DNA of 57,771 nt from Glycomyces sp. L485 (GCF_022548875.1 NZ_JAKZEW010000029.1:236-58006); one strand, 5' to 3'. Positions 42,776 through 53,483 are shown, counted from the first letter of the stretch. Notes: generated by a model from the letters alone, not told the origin. Program-made: numbers and translations.

Positions 42776-44029
42776 TCAAGACTCGGAAGTGAGCCTGGTG
42801 TGCCAGGCCTCCGCGGAGGCGTCGGTCAAGGACGCCACCTGGTCGATCACCGCTCGCAGGCGCCCGGCGTCGTCACCGGCCCGGTTCCAGGCCTGGGCGA
42901 ACATCGGTTCCATGGCGTCCGGGCCCCGGTCGCTCAGGAGCGCCACCAGGTCGGTCAGGATCTCGCGCTGGCGCGTGTAGTACGCCTCGCCGGTGCGCGG
43001 CTGCATGACGTAGCGCCAGGCGATGCCCTTGAGGAGGGCGCACTGGATGCGCTCCGGCTCGGGGACGATCAGGTCCGCGTCGTAGCGGCGCAGCGGCGCG
43101 GAACCGAACTGGCCCTGCGTCGCCTCCACCGCGGCGGTCACGAAGCGGCCCACCATCGTCGAGGTGAAGGACTTGAGCGAGACCAGGGCCCCGAACGAGC
43201 CGTCGTAGTCGTGGAGGTCCCGCATCACCGGGTCGCGCAGGAAGTCCTTCAGTGCCTCTCGGAGGGTCGCCTCGGACTCCTCGGAGTAGCGGCCGGCCAC
43301 GTCGGTGCATACCCCGGCCTGCTCGTCCTGGTCGTCCATCAGGCGCGCGAGGTCGATGTAGCCGCCGTGCAGGCCGTCCTCGACGTCGTGGACCGAGTAC
43401 GCCACGTCGTCCGACCAGTCCATCACCTGAGCTTCCAGGCACTGGCGGCCCTCGGGTGCGTCCGCCCGGAACCAGTCGAACGCCGCCCGGTCGTCGGTGT
43501 AGACGCCGAACTTGCGGACGCCCGCGCTCGCCTCCCACGGGTACTTGCAGGTCGCGTCCAGTGAGGCGCGGGTGAGGTTGAGGCCCACCGAGTCGCCCTC
43601 GGCGTCGAGGACCTTGGCCTCGAGGCGGGCGAGCACGCGGAGCGTCTGGGCGTTGCCTTCGAAGCCCCCGCACGGGCCCGCCGCGTCGTGCAGCGCGTCC
43701 TCGCCGTTGTGGCCGAACGGCGGGTGGCCCAGGTCGTGCGCCAGCCCGGCCACGTCGACCACGTCGGGGTCGCAGCCGAGCAGGTCCCCTGTCTCGCGGG
43801 CGATCTGGGCGACCTCCAGGGAATGGGTGAGACGGGTGCGCAGGAAGTCGTCGGTGCCGGCAGCGTGCACCTGCGTCTTGTCGGCCAGGCGCCGGAATCC
43901 GGCCGAGTGCAGCACCCTGGCACGGTCGCGCTGGAACGGCGACCTGAAGGACTCGGGCTCGACCACCCTGCGCTCTTCGGCCGGCCAGCGCTCCGCGAGG
44001 TCGTCGACGTGCAGAACGGGATCGGTCAC
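42776..44029 (-). CDS. dgt: Deoxyguanosinetriphosphate triphosphohydrolase-like protein
   Basis: A 417-residue HD-domain dNTPase. Metal-binding motifs are in RTRLTHSLEVAQIAR (H...), LAHDLGHPPFGHNGE (HD) and VMDWSDDVAYSVHDVEDG (D). The opening RSPFQRDRARVLHSAGFRRLADKTQV is typical of the actinobacterial class. It removes triphosphate from dNTPs and helps pool control. The start is GTG at 44029 next to a -10 hexamer, so it is probably leaderless. Confidence 0.93.
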   Translation of the reverse strand: MTDPVLHVDDLAERWPAEERRVVEPESFRSPFQRDRARVLHSAGFRRLADKTQVHAAGTDDFLRTRLTHSLEVAQIARETGDLLGCDPDVVDVAGLAHDLGHPPFGHNGEDALHDAAGPCGGFEGNAQTLRVLARLEAKVLDAEGDSVGLNLTRASLDATCKYPWEASAGVRKFGVYTDDRAAFDWFRADAPEGRQCLEAQVMDWSDDVAYSVHDVEDGLHGGYIDLARLMDDQDEQAGVCTDVAGRYSEESEATLREALKDFLRDPVMRDLHDYDGSFGALVSLKSFTSTMVGRFVTAAVEATQGQFGSAPLRRYDADLIVPEPERIQCALLKGIAWRYVMQPRTGEAYYTRQREILTDLVALLSDRGPDAMEPMFAQAWNRAGDDAGRLRAVIDQVASLTDASAEAWHTRLTSES

Positions 44030-44036
44030 GCTCCAG

Positions 44037-44042
44037 AGCCTA
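44037..44042 (-). promoter_or_regulatory. -10 element of a leaderless dgt transcript
   Basis: Read leftwards TAGGCT, 7 bases before the GTG at 44029. Confidence 0.5.
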
Positions 44043-44074
44043 GCGTGACCGATCCCGGGTTTTGTCGGTCGCGG

Positions 44075-45829
44075 CTACTCGAGGTAGAGGCGGGCCAGTC
44101 CGGTGCCGTCGCCGTCGACCGTGCCGTGGGCCCAGGCGAAGGCCGACAACGGCTCGGCGCCTTCGAGGTCCTCGTATTCGACGACGTCGCTCATGTCAAC
44201 CCATACCGCGAGCGCGGCGCTGTCGGGGGCGCCGGCGGCGAAGTCCGCGAAGCGGTCGTCGTCGCCGAGGCGGCCCTCCTCGACGTCGGCGCCTTCGAAG
44301 CTGAGGGTCGAGCCGTCGACTTCGATGCCTTCGGGCAGTTCCTCTTCTCCGGCGTGTTCGCTGATGAGCGCCTCGAGGGCTTCGGCCTGGTCGCCGGCGA
44401 GGACCACGGAGGCGAAGACCGTCTCGGGGTCGAAGTCCTCGCCTTCGGCGGGGAAGCTCGCGGAGAAGGACAGGCGGGCGCCGGAGAGCAGATCGGTGAA
44501 CTCCTTGACGGAGCCGAAGGCCTCTTCGAAGTCGGGGCCGGTGCTGTAGTCCTCGTAGGAGTTCGGCTCGTCTTCGGTGCCGTACTGCCAGTAGCGGTTT
44601 TCGAGTTCCTCGTAGCGGGCCTGGTCCTCGGCGGCGAGGGTGTCGTTCCACCACTGGTCGTCGAGTTCTTGGTATTCGGCGTACTCCTGATCGGTGAGCG
44701 GGCCCTCGCCCTCGGGGTGGGCCTCGCCGGTCTCGGCGGCGCCGTCGCCTTCGAGTTCGCTCATCCACTCTTCGGAGAGTTCGGCGAGTTCGTCGGGGAG
44801 GTCGGCGACCGCGGCGATGTCACCTGCGGGCAGGGCGGCCATGTCGTCGAGGAGGTCCTCGGAGCCGGTCCACGGGTCGTCCTGGTCGCCGAAGAGGCGG
44901 TAGCTCAGTTCGAAGCCGTCGTCGAAGGCGGAGAGGCCGGCGATGAGGTCGCCGGAGTACATCGTCTCGAACGCTGCGAACTCCTCTTCCTCGCCCATGG
45001 CCGCGGCGATGTCGGCGACGCCTTCGGTGTCGATCCAGTAGACGAGGAGCTGGTCGCCGTCGAGCCAGGACCGGGCCTGCTCATAGCCGTCCGATTCGGA
45101 GAGCGGGGAGGCGCCGGCCTCGGATTCGGCGGCGGCGAGCGCTTCGCGGGCGCCGCCGTCGCCGAGGACCATCAGGACCGAGTCGTCGCCGACGCTGAAG
45201 GCCCACTCCTCGGTGGCGACGCCTGCGGCGGTGCGGATCTTCTCCAGGCCCGACTCGGCGGCTTCGGCGTCGGTGCTGGCGAGGTTGACCACGCCGTAGG
45301 GCTTGCCGTCGTACTCCCACACGGCGAAGCCGTGCCGCCGTCCCAGCCAGGACGCGAGGTCCTCTTCGGCGTCGACGTCGTCGAGGCCTGCCTCTTCGAG
45401 GAGGTCGGCGAGCATGTCGTCGGTGTCGTCGTAGTCGAGCCCCTCGAACTTGTTGAGGTGTTCGAGGAGTTTGGGGGTCTGGTCGAAGGACGGGTCGAAG
45501 TTGACCTCGACGTACATGGCGGCCGAGGACGGAAAGCGCTCGGCCGGGTCGGGCCCTGAGGTCCACACGTGGTTGAAGAACACGAAGGCGCCGATGCCGG
45601 CCAGGAGCGCGATGGACAGGACCGAGGCGAGGACGACGGTGCCCCGCCGCCTGGGCCTGGGAGGGGGCGGCGGCATGGGCGTGTAGGCGCCCGGCGGCGG
45701 GTACGGCGGCTGCCCGCCGGCGTTCGGCGGCGGCGGCTGCTGCTCGACGTACGGCCGGGGCTGCTGCGGGCCGTAGGGCCCGGGCTCGGGCCCGGCGTTG
45801 TACTGCTGGGGGCCGTTGTAACTCGACAT
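44075..45829 (-). CDS. DUF3352 domain membrane protein
   Basis: A 584-residue protein. The first about 62 residues are proline/glutamine/tyrosine-rich and cytoplasmic, followed by RPRRRG and one membrane helix (about 64-86). The outer part matches DUF3352: SSAAMYVEVNFDPSFDQTPKL, FAVWEYDGKPYGVVNLASTDAEAA, DDSVLMVLGDG and FSASFPAEGEDFDPE. It is very acidic and includes a glutamate-rich coiled stretch (about 375-425). The function of DUF3352 proteins is unknown. A TAGCGT box stands 6 bases before the ATG. Confidence 0.82.
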   Translation of the reverse strand: MSSYNGPQQYNAGPEPGPYGPQQPRPYVEQQPPPPNAGGQPPYPPPGAYTPMPPPPPRPRRRGTVVLASVLSIALLAGIGAFVFFNHVWTSGPDPAERFPSSAAMYVEVNFDPSFDQTPKLLEHLNKFEGLDYDDTDDMLADLLEEAGLDDVDAEEDLASWLGRRHGFAVWEYDGKPYGVVNLASTDAEAAESGLEKIRTAAGVATEEWAFSVGDDSVLMVLGDGGAREALAAAESEAGASPLSESDGYEQARSWLDGDQLLVYWIDTEGVADIAAAMGEEEEFAAFETMYSGDLIAGLSAFDDGFELSYRLFGDQDDPWTGSEDLLDDMAALPAGDIAAVADLPDELAELSEEWMSELEGDGAAETGEAHPEGEGPLTDQEYAEYQELDDQWWNDTLAAEDQARYEELENRYWQYGTEDEPNSYEDYSTGPDFEEAFGSVKEFTDLLSGARLSFSASFPAEGEDFDPETVFASVVLAGDQAEALEALISEHAGEEELPEGIEVDGSTLSFEGADVEEGRLGDDDRFADFAAGAPDSAALAVWVDMSDVVEYEDLEGAEPLSAFAWAHGTVDGDGTGLARLYLE

Positions 45830-45835
45830 CCTTCG

Positions 45836-45841
45836 ACGCTA
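45836..45841 (-). promoter_or_regulatory. -10 element of the DUF3352 gene
   Basis: Read leftwards TAGCGT, 6 bases before the ATG at 45829. An AAGG overlaps the gap, so leaderless start is likely but not certain. Confidence 0.4.
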
Positions 45842-45887
45842 GATCGGCGGTGCGAGGCGCACATCCCGATTAAGTGCCAAGCGGGTG

Positions 45888-46646
45888 TCAGAACTCGTAG
45901 ACCTGTCCCGGTCTGACCACTTCGACCGGCCCGGTGTAGGCGGCGCGGGCCTCGGCGAGGGTGTCCTGGCGCGACCCCCACGGCTCCACCAGGTGGGTGA
46001 GGAGCAGGCGTCCGGCGCCGGCCTTGGTGGCGTAGTCGCCGGCTTCCTTCCCGGTGAGGTGGACGTCCTTGGGGTTCTCGCGTCCTTCGAGGTAGGACGC
46101 CTCGGCGAGGAGGATGTCGCAGTGCGCGGCGAGGGTTTCGAGGGCCGCGCAGGGGCCGGTGTCGGAGGAGTACGCCAGGGAGGACCCGGCGTGCTCGACC
46201 CTGACGCCGAAGGTCTCGACGGGGTGGGCGACGCGGTCGACGATGACGGTGAGCGGGCCGAGCGCGAAGGCGCCGGGCCGCAGTTCGCGGAAGTCGTAGA
46301 CGTCGCGCAGCAGCGGATGGCACAGTTCGCCCTGGCCGCCGTAGGCGGAGACGATGCGGTCGGCGACGCCGGCGGGCCCGAACAGCGGCAGCGGGTGCTC
46401 GGGGCGGGCCGGGGCGTAGCGGCGCATGACGGCGTAGGCGCAGGTGTCGAAGAAGTGGTCGGGGTGCAGGTGCGTGACGATGACCGCGTCGAGCAGGTGC
46501 GGGTCGACGTATTTCTGCAGCTCGCCGAGCGAGCCGGTGCCGAAGTCGATCAGCAGCCGGAAGCCTCCGGCCTCGACCAGGTAAGCCGAGCAGGGCGTAT
46601 CCGGGGCCGGGAAGGAGCCTGCGCATCCGATCACGGTGAGTTTCAT
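45888..46646 (-). CDS. MBL-fold phosphodiesterase, Rv1339-type
   Basis: A 252-residue metallo-beta-lactamase-fold hydrolase. The metal motif is THLHPDHFFD (His59, His61, Asp63, His64), with further ligands in DRVAHPVETFG, LAYSSDTGPC and GRLLLTHLVEPWG. Its position right after murI and this sequence match Rv1339 of M. tuberculosis, described as an atypical class II cyclic AMP phosphodiesterase. The family is also related to tRNase Z-like enzymes, so the substrate should be treated as inferred. Six bases separate it from murI. Confidence 0.85.
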   Translation of the reverse strand: MKLTVIGCAGSFPAPDTPCSAYLVEAGGFRLLIDFGTGSLGELQKYVDPHLLDAVIVTHLHPDHFFDTCAYAVMRRYAPARPEHPLPLFGPAGVADRIVSAYGGQGELCHPLLRDVYDFRELRPGAFALGPLTVIVDRVAHPVETFGVRVEHAGSSLAYSSDTGPCAALETLAAHCDILLAEASYLEGRENPKDVHLTGKEAGDYATKAGAGRLLLTHLVEPWGSRQDTLAEARAAYTGPVEVVRPGQVYEF

Positions 46647-46652
46647 GGCAGA

Positions 46653-47456
46653 TCACACCTCGTCCAGTGCTGCCGTCGCGGCGTTCGGGAACAGGGTTCC
46701 CAGGAAGCGGCGCGCGGTCCGGGTGAAGGCCTCCGGGTCGCCGGTGGCGTAGAAGGCGTGTTCTGGCGGCTGCTCGCGCGAGGCGAGCAGGTCGTGCTCG
46801 GTGAGCACGCGGTACAGTTCGCGCGCGCTCTCGCTCGCGGACGACACCAACGACACGTCTTCTCCCATCACCAGTCCTATGAGCCCCGACAACAGCGGAT
46901 AGTGGGTGCAGCCCAATACGACCGTGTCGACGTCGGACTGCTGTAGCGGCTCAAGGTACCCCTGAGCCAGGCCTAGGAGCTGTCGGCCGGTTGTCACTCC
47001 TCGTTCCACGAAGTCGACGAACGCCGGGCAGGCCACCGAGGTCACCTTCACGTCCGGTACCGCGTTGAAGGCGTCGAGGTAGGCCCCCGAGGAGATCGTC
47101 GACCGCGTCCCGATCACGCCGACCCTGCCGGTCTTCGTGGTCGCGACGGCGCGGCGGACCGCGGGCCGGATGACCTCGACGACCGGGATGTCGTAGCGGT
47201 CTCGGATGTCGGCGAGGCTAGCGGCCGAGGCCGAGTTGCAGGCGATCACCAATGCTTTGACCTCCTGTTCCACCAGGTGGTCGCAGGCGCCGAGCGTGAG
47301 CCGGCGGACTTCGGCGATCGGCCTGGGCCCGTATGGGACGTGCGCGGTGTCGCCGACGTAGACCAGTCGTTCGGCGGGCAGCAGTTCGGCGACCGCTCGG
47401 GCGACGGTCAGGCCCCCGACACCGGAGTCGAAGATCCCGATGGGCGCGTCGTTCAT
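46653..47456 (-). CDS. murI: Glutamate racemase
   Basis: A 267-residue MurI that makes D-glutamate for peptidoglycan. The two catalytic cysteines are in [10 protein letters not shown] (Cys73) and [11 protein letters not shown] (Cys183); the opening [16 protein letters not shown] and [14 protein letters not shown] are diagnostic. The ATG at 47456 is preferred because the conserved sequence starts immediately and a TACGCT box lies 8 bases before it. It is followed closely by the Rv1339-type gene, as in mycobacteria. Confidence 0.96.
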   Translation of the reverse strand: MNDAPIGIFDSGVGGLTVARAVAELLPAERLVYVGDTAHVPYGPRPIAEVRRLTLGACDHLVEQEVKALVIACNSASAASLADIRDRYDIPVVEVIRPAVRRAVATTKTGRVGVIGTRSTISSGAYLDAFNAVPDVKVTSVACPAFVDFVERGVTTGRQLLGLAQGYLEPLQQSDVDTVVLGCTHYPLLSGLIGLVMGEDVSLVSSASESARELYRVLTEHDLLASREQPPEHAFYATGDPEAFTRTARRFLGTLFPNAATAALDEV

Positions 47457-47464
47457 GGGCTCCG

Positions 47465-47470
47465 AGCGTA
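47465..47470 (-). promoter_or_regulatory. -10-like box of murI
   Basis: Read leftwards TACGCT, 8 bases before the ATG at 47456; spacing is slightly long for a leaderless start. Confidence 0.35.
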
Positions 47471-47587
47471 CGTCCACAGACCGCATCGTCGCCCGTTCTC
47501 GCCACGGGAATGTCGCCAAAATGACATGGTGGCGAGCGCCACAGTAAAACCTGCGGCGGCCTCGTGCTCAGGGTGAACTCGAAGTCG

Positions 47588-47980
47588 TCAGGCCATCGAC
47601 AGCATCGCGAACGCCGCCAGCACCGTCGCCGAGGCGGCGGCCATGAACATCCACGGCACGCCTTTGAAGCGCAAGGTCGCGAACGCCATCATCGTCAGCA
47701 GCATGCCGACGACGCCGGTGGTGATGAACGCCGGGGTGAACCAGGACGGACCGTCGCCGAAGACGTGGAACAGGCCCACGATCGCCGAGGCCGAACCGGC
47801 CAGGACCAGCGCGAGCGCCCAGGAGGCGACGCCGGCGAGGCGACGCAGGCGGACCTGCGGCGACTCGGGCGGAGTCGGGTCGGTGTCGGGGCCGCCCGGT
47901 CCGAGCGGCGCGCCGTTTTGGCGCGGCACTTCCGCGGCCTTCCCGGACAGGAAAGTGGGGGCGGGCTCGGTGGTACTCAT
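47588..47980 (-). CDS. Small three-helix membrane protein of unknown function
   Basis: A 130-residue protein with a disordered proline-rich N-terminus of about 42 residues and three membrane helices (about 48-70, 78-98 and 105-127). No catalytic motif is seen. In M. tuberculosis the same slot between cysM and murI holds a rhomboid-like gene; this protein lacks rhomboid Ser/His motifs, so it is not that. A TAGCCT box stands 6 bases before the ATG. Confidence 0.75.
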   Translation of the reverse strand: MSTTEPAPTFLSGKAAEVPRQNGAPLGPGGPDTDPTPPESPQVRLRRLAGVASWALALVLAGSASAIVGLFHVFGDGPSWFTPAFITTGVVGMLLTMMAFATLRFKGVPWMFMAAASATVLAAFAMLSMA

Positions 47981-47986
47981 CCGGCC

Positions 47987-47992
47987 AGGCTA
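47987..47992 (-). promoter_or_regulatory. -10 element of a leaderless small-membrane-protein transcript
   Basis: Read leftwards TAGCCT, 6 bases before the ATG at 47980. Confidence 0.5.
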
Positions 47993-48011
47993 GCAAGCGC
48001 ATATTCGGACA

Positions 48012-49255
<1,244 letters not shown>

Positions 49256-49323
49256 GGAGATTCCTTCGGTCATGGGGAAAACGGCAGACTCATCACGCCG
49301 CCTCGGGGTGGGCGGCCGCGGGG

Positions 49324-49806
49324 TCAGTGACAGTCGTAGACCGTCGAGTCGGGGCTGTGCGCGAACTTGTACGTCTGCACCGCGTCGGGCGCGCCGACGA
49401 CCTCGATGGGTTCCTCGGTGACCTCGCCGTCGCTGATGCGGAACGAGCGGATCTCGGCGACGTCGGGGTCGCGGGTGGTCAGGAGCACGTAGTGCGCCTG
49501 CGGGAGCCCCATTTCGGAGGCGATGCCGGTGTCGGAGCGCGACGGGTAGGCCTCGGTGGCCGTGTGGGAGTGGTAGGCGACGACGACTTCCTCGTCGGCC
49601 TCCCACATCTGGTCGTAGACGCGCTTCCACTCTTCGGCGTCGAACTCGTAGAAGGTCGTGGAGCGGGCGGCGTTGATCATCGGGATGTGCCTTGTCGGCT
49701 CTCCCGTGCCCTCGGGGCCGGCGATGAGTCCGCACGCCTCGTCCGGGTGGTCCGCCCGGGCGTGGGCGACCATCGCCTCGACCAGTTCATGCGCTATCCG
49801 CAACAC
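49324..49806 (-). CDS. mec: JAMM metalloprotease Mec (M67 family)
   Basis: A 160-residue zinc protease. The JAMM motif is complete: Glu23 in DEACGLIAG, then HSHTATEAYPSRSD with His79, His81, Ser89 and Asp92. In mycobacteria Mec cuts cysteine off the CysO-cysteine adduct, freeing CysO. Because CysO here has a Met after Gly-Gly, this enzyme might also trim the precursor. The GTG at 49806 has a TACGCT box 7 bases upstream and no ribosome-binding site. Confidence 0.93.
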   Translation of the reverse strand: MLRIAHELVEAMVAHARADHPDEACGLIAGPEGTGEPTRHIPMINAARSTTFYEFDAEEWKRVYDQMWEADEEVVVAYHSHTATEAYPSRSDTGIASEMGLPQAHYVLLTTRDPDVAEIRSFRISDGEVTEEPIEVVGAPDAVQTYKFAHSPDSTVYDCH

Positions 49807-49813
49807 GCGGACA

Positions 49814-49819
49814 AGCGTA
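49814..49819 (-). promoter_or_regulatory. -10 element of a leaderless mec-cysO-cysM transcript
   Basis: Read leftwards TACGCT, 7 bases before the GTG at 49806. It would head the mec-cysO-cysM operon. Confidence 0.45.
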
Positions 49820-49850
49820 CACGGGGAGGCCGCCGCGCCGCTGCCCTCGC

Positions 49851-51104
49851 TCAGGTCGTGAGACGCGTGTCGGGCTCCGTTTCCTGGTGCGGCAGCGGTG
49901 CGGTGAGGGCGGCGACCATGACCGCGAGCGGCACGAGTGTCGAAAGCCACAGCACGAGGGAGAACGAGCCGGTCCACGAATAGAACAGGGAGTAGATGAC
50001 GGGTGCGAAGGCGCTGCAGGTGATGGTGACTCCGGAGACGACGCCGCGAATGGCGCCGATGTGGGCGGTGCCGAACAGGCGCGGTGTGGTGCCGATCTCG
50101 ATGGCGCGGAGGGCGTTGCCGCAGGCGCCGAAGACGATGCCGAAGCCGACGGCGGACCAGCCGGGGTCGGCCATGGTGCCCCAGGCGAACGCGACGGCGA
50201 AGGCGAGCATCGCGGCGGCGATGAGGAGGCGGGGGCTGGCGCGGTCGAGGATCGAGCCGACCAGGAGGGTCGCGACGGTGCCGGCGACGGCCTGAGGCAG
50301 GAAGTTCGCGGCGGCCTCGGTGGCGGACAGGCCCCTCTCGCCGAGGAGGGCGATGAGATGGAAGCCGATGGCGGCGTTGAAGAAACCGGCGGTGGCGAAG
50401 GTCGCAACCAGTACCCAGAAGAAGGGGTGCCGCATGGCCTGCCCGCGGCTCATGCCGGGCTCGGGGCCGGACCGGGCGCCACCCGCGGGGTCGCCGTCGA
50501 CGAACTGGCCGAGTTCGGCGGGGCGGTCGCGGGTCCACACCAGCGCCAACGGCAGCATGACCGCGACGACGACGGCGGCTTCGACGAGCATCGCCGTGCG
50601 CCAGTCGAACGCGGAGATGAGCCGCTCCAGCGGGACCGGGGAGAGCGCGATGATGCCGCCGCCGACGGCGATCTGGACGCTGAGGACCCGGCCGCGCCGT
50701 TTGGCGTACCAGCGGGAGACGAGCGTCGCCGCGCACAGGCCGAGGGCGCCCTGGCCGAGCATGCGGATGCCGATGAAGCCGAATGCGAGGCCGAACAGGT
50801 CGGCGGCGAACGACAGGCCGACGAGGGCGAGGCCGAGGGCCGCGACGACCACCGACATGACCGAGCGCACCCCGTAGCGGTCGACGGCGCGTCCGACCCA
50901 CGGGAGGGTGAAGGCGCCGGCGAGGGTGCCGATCATGTAGGCGGCGGAGACGGCGGTGCGGCCGACGCCGAGCTCGGCGATGATCGGATCGATGAACACC
51001 GAGATGGAGGCGGTCTGGCCCGGGAACGTCAGGCCCATTGCGAGGGTCGCGATGACGACCATGCGGGGACCGGAGAACCTGCGTTCGGCGGTGCGGGCTA
51101 TCAC
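49851..51104 (-). CDS. Major facilitator superfamily transporter
   Basis: A 417-residue transporter with twelve membrane helices. MFS signs include GRAVDRYGVRSV in the loop after helix 2, SRWYAKRRGRVL after helix 4 and LDRASPRLLIAAAM in the second half. The plan resembles oxalate:formate antiporter-like or monocarboxylate carriers. The GTG at 51104 has GGGAG about 9 bases upstream. It is placed between mec and pncB, where mycobacteria have clpS and small genes. The substrate is unknown. Confidence 0.85.
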   Translation of the reverse strand: MIARTAERRFSGPRMVVIATLAMGLTFPGQTASISVFIDPIIAELGVGRTAVSAAYMIGTLAGAFTLPWVGRAVDRYGVRSVMSVVVAALGLALVGLSFAADLFGLAFGFIGIRMLGQGALGLCAATLVSRWYAKRRGRVLSVQIAVGGGIIALSPVPLERLISAFDWRTAMLVEAAVVVAVMLPLALVWTRDRPAELGQFVDGDPAGGARSGPEPGMSRGQAMRHPFFWVLVATFATAGFFNAAIGFHLIALLGERGLSATEAAANFLPQAVAGTVATLLVGSILDRASPRLLIAAAMLAFAVAFAWGTMADPGWSAVGFGIVFGACGNALRAIEIGTTPRLFGTAHIGAIRGVVSGVTITCSAFAPVIYSLFYSWTGSFSLVLWLSTLVPLAVMVAALTAPLPHQETEPDTRLTT

Positions 51105-51235
51105 GAGCGGCGCTCCCAGGGGGTAGAGGCTGCTGGCCGACCGGCTAGGCAAGCCTTTTCCAGATTAGTCACCCGCCGCGTGAGGCCGTCGCTGGACCTG
51201 GGAGGCAACGGCGACTGCGAGTCGGGCTCGTGCAC

Positions 51236-51241
51236 TAGGCT
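51236..51241 (+). promoter_or_regulatory. -10 element of a leaderless pncB transcript
   Basis: TAGGCT, 6 bases, then the ATG at 51248. No ribosome-binding site. Confidence 0.55.
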
Positions 51242-51247
51242 CGTCGC

Positions 51248-52543
51248 ATGTCCGTCACGCTCCCCCGCACACCCCTGTACACCGACCACTACGAGTACAC
51301 GATGCTGGAAGCCTCCCTGCGCGACGGCACCGCCGACCGCCCCTGCGTGTTCGAGGTGTTCGGACGCCGCCTGCCCACCGGCCGCCGCTACGGCGTCGTC
51401 GCAGGCATCGGACGCCTCTGGGAGGCGATCCAGCGGTTCCGCTTCGACGAGGAGACCCTCGCGGACCTCATCGGCCACGACGTCATCAGCGAATCGACCG
51501 CCGCCTGGCTGTCCGACTACCGTTTCGGCGGCGACATCGACGTCTACGCCGAGGGCGAGCTGTACTTCCCCGGCTCCCCCATCGTCACCGTCTCGGGCAC
51601 CTTCGCCGAATGCATCCTGCTGGAGACGCTGACGCTGTCGATCCTCAACCACGACTCCGCGATCGCCTCCGCGGCGGCGCGCATGGTCACCGCCGCCCGC
51701 GGGCGCCCGATCCTGGAGATGGGCTCCAGGCGCACCCACGAGGCCGCCGCCATCGCCTCCTCCCGCGCCGCCTACCTCGCCGGTTTCGCCGCCACGTCCA
51801 ACCTGGAGGCCGGACGCCGCCACGGCGTGCCGACCGCCGGCACCAGCGCGCACGCCTTCACGCTCCTGCACGCCTCCGAAGTGGCCGCGTTCGAGGCGCA
51901 GATCGCCACGTTCGGCACCGACACGACGCTGCTGGTCGACACCTACGACATCTCCCAGGGCATCCGCAACGCCATCGCCGTCGCAGGGCCCCGCCTGCGC
52001 GCCATCAGGATCGACTCCGGCGACCTCGATGTCATGGCCACCGGCGCCCGCGAGTTGCTCGACGAGCTGGGCGCCGTCGACACCAAGATCGTCGTCTCCG
52101 GCGATCTCGACGAGTACTCGATAGCGGCGCTGGCCGCCGCGCCGGTGGACATGTACGGGGCCGGGACCTCGGTGGTGATCGGGTCGGGCGCTCCGACCGC
52201 GCAACTGGTCTACAAGCTCGTCGAAGTGGACGGGCGCCCCGTCGCCAAGCGCTCGGAGCACAAGGGCACCACCGGCGGCCGCAAGACGGCCGTCCGGCGC
52301 CACAAGCCGACCGGGACAGCCGTCGAGGAGGTCGTCGTCTCCCAGGGCGAGCCGGAAACGATGCCCGGCGACAAGCGCCTGCAGGTGCCGCTGTTCCGCT
52401 CCGGGGAACCGGTGAATCCGCCGAGCCTGGACGAATCGCGGGAGCTGCTTCGCCAACGGCTCATCTCGATCCCCTGGGAGGGGCTGAAACTGTCCCCCGG
52501 CGACCCCGCTATTCCGGTGATCATGCGTCAAGCGGGTGCGTGA
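51248..52543 (+). CDS. pncB: Nicotinate phosphoribosyltransferase
   Basis: A 431-residue PncB, which makes nicotinate mononucleotide from nicotinate and PRPP with ATP for NAD salvage. Features: LYTDHYEYTMLEA at the start, NHDSAIASAAARMV, EMGSRRTHEAAA, GTSAHAFTLLH, LLVDTYDISQGIRNA and IRIDSGDL, with GAGTSVVIGSGAP near the phosphoribosyl site. It opens a rightward strand and is divergent from the MFS gene. Confidence 0.95.
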   Translation: MSVTLPRTPLYTDHYEYTMLEASLRDGTADRPCVFEVFGRRLPTGRRYGVVAGIGRLWEAIQRFRFDEETLADLIGHDVISESTAAWLSDYRFGGDIDVYAEGELYFPGSPIVTVSGTFAECILLETLTLSILNHDSAIASAAARMVTAARGRPILEMGSRRTHEAAAIASSRAAYLAGFAATSNLEAGRRHGVPTAGTSAHAFTLLHASEVAAFEAQIATFGTDTTLLVDTYDISQGIRNAIAVAGPRLRAIRIDSGDLDVMATGARELLDELGAVDTKIVVSGDLDEYSIAALAAAPVDMYGAGTSVVIGSGAPTAQLVYKLVEVDGRPVAKRSEHKGTTGGRKTAVRRHKPTGTAVEEVVVSQGEPETMPGDKRLQVPLFRSGEPVNPPSLDESRELLRQRLISIPWEGLKLSPGDPAIPVIMRQAGA

Positions 52544-52613
52544 GCGCTCGGGATACGATTCGGATGCCCTTATCGGCCATCCCCCGAAATCGTCCCGGAA
52601 AGGACCCGCCCCA

Positions 52614-53387
52614 ATGGTGTTCAGCAAGATCAAGGCCATCCTCGGCGCCGGTGTCGCCATCGACACGCTCCTGCACGAAACGTCCGTCACTCCAGGAGGG
52701 ACGCTCAAAGGCGAGGTGCGCATCTCCGGCGGCGAAGTGGACGCCGCCGTCGAGGGCGTCGAGATCCAATTCACCGCCCTGGTCGAGGACGACGCCAAGG
52801 GCGAGGACGCCAAGAGCGTCCACGAGTACTTCAGCACCGAGGTATCGGGCAAGTTCGACCTGCTCAAGGGCCAGGCGCACTCGGTGCCGTTCGAGATCCA
52901 GGTGCCGTGGGAGACCCCGTTCAACTCCAGCGACGGGCGCCCGCTGGTGGGCGGCATGAAGCTCGGCGTCTCCACGAAGCTGGCGCTGGACCAGGCGTTC
53001 GACAAGGGCGACCTGGACTGGCTGACCGTGGAGCCGCTGCCGGTGCACCGGACGGTGTGGGCGGCTCTGGAGGGCCTGGGCTTCTCCTTCCAGGAGACGG
53101 ACCTGGAGACGGGCTCGATCCAGGGCTCGACGGTGCCGTTCTACCAGGAGGTCGAGTTCTGGGCGACCGACGAGCCCTACGCCGGGCGTGTCAAGGAGCT
53201 CGAAGTGACGTTCGTGGCCGGCGAGGCGAACACGGACGTCGTCTTCCAGGCCGACAACACCGCAGGGCTGCTGGCTCCCGACCTGAACACCACCGTCCGG
53301 TTCAGCCTGCCGACCGCCGACGAGGCGGACGCGACCGAGTCCGTTCGCGAGCAGCTCGACCGCCTGCTGGCCCAGAAGGGCGCGTAG
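52614..53387 (+). CDS. spo0M: Spo0M-family sporulation control protein
   Basis: A 257-residue protein with the arrestin-like Spo0M fold. The start MVFSKIKAILGAGVAIDTLL is conserved in the family, followed by GGTLKGEVRISGGEVDAAVEGVEIQF (in pieces) and the second beta-sandwich with AALEGLGFSFQETDLETG and VEFWATDEPYAGRVKELEVTFV. In Bacillus Spo0M affects sporulation entry; in actinobacteria its role is unclear. AAAGGA stands about 9 bases before the ATG at 52614. A nested hairpin follows. Confidence 0.88.
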   Translation: MVFSKIKAILGAGVAIDTLLHETSVTPGGTLKGEVRISGGEVDAAVEGVEIQFTALVEDDAKGEDAKSVHEYFSTEVSGKFDLLKGQAHSVPFEIQVPWETPFNSSDGRPLVGGMKLGVSTKLALDQAFDKGDLDWLTVEPLPVHRTVWAALEGLGFSFQETDLETGSIQGSTVPFYQEVEFWATDEPYAGRVKELEVTFVAGEANTDVVFQADNTAGLLAPDLNTTVRFSLPTADEADATESVREQLDRLLAQKGA

Positions 53388-53405
53388 CAGCAGCTCAATA
53401 CGCCC

Positions 53406-53443
53406 GACGGGCGGTTCCGCGAGTGATCGCGGGGCCGCCCGTC
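53406..53443 (+). terminator. Nested terminator hairpin after spo0M
   Basis: GACGGGCGG (53406-53414) pairs with CCGCCCGTC (53435-53443), and CCGCG/CGCGG pair inside (53417-53421 and 53428-53432). Confidence 0.7.
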
Positions 53444-53483
53444 TTCGCGTCTTCGGAGATGCTCCCGCTCCGGGCTTGCACTC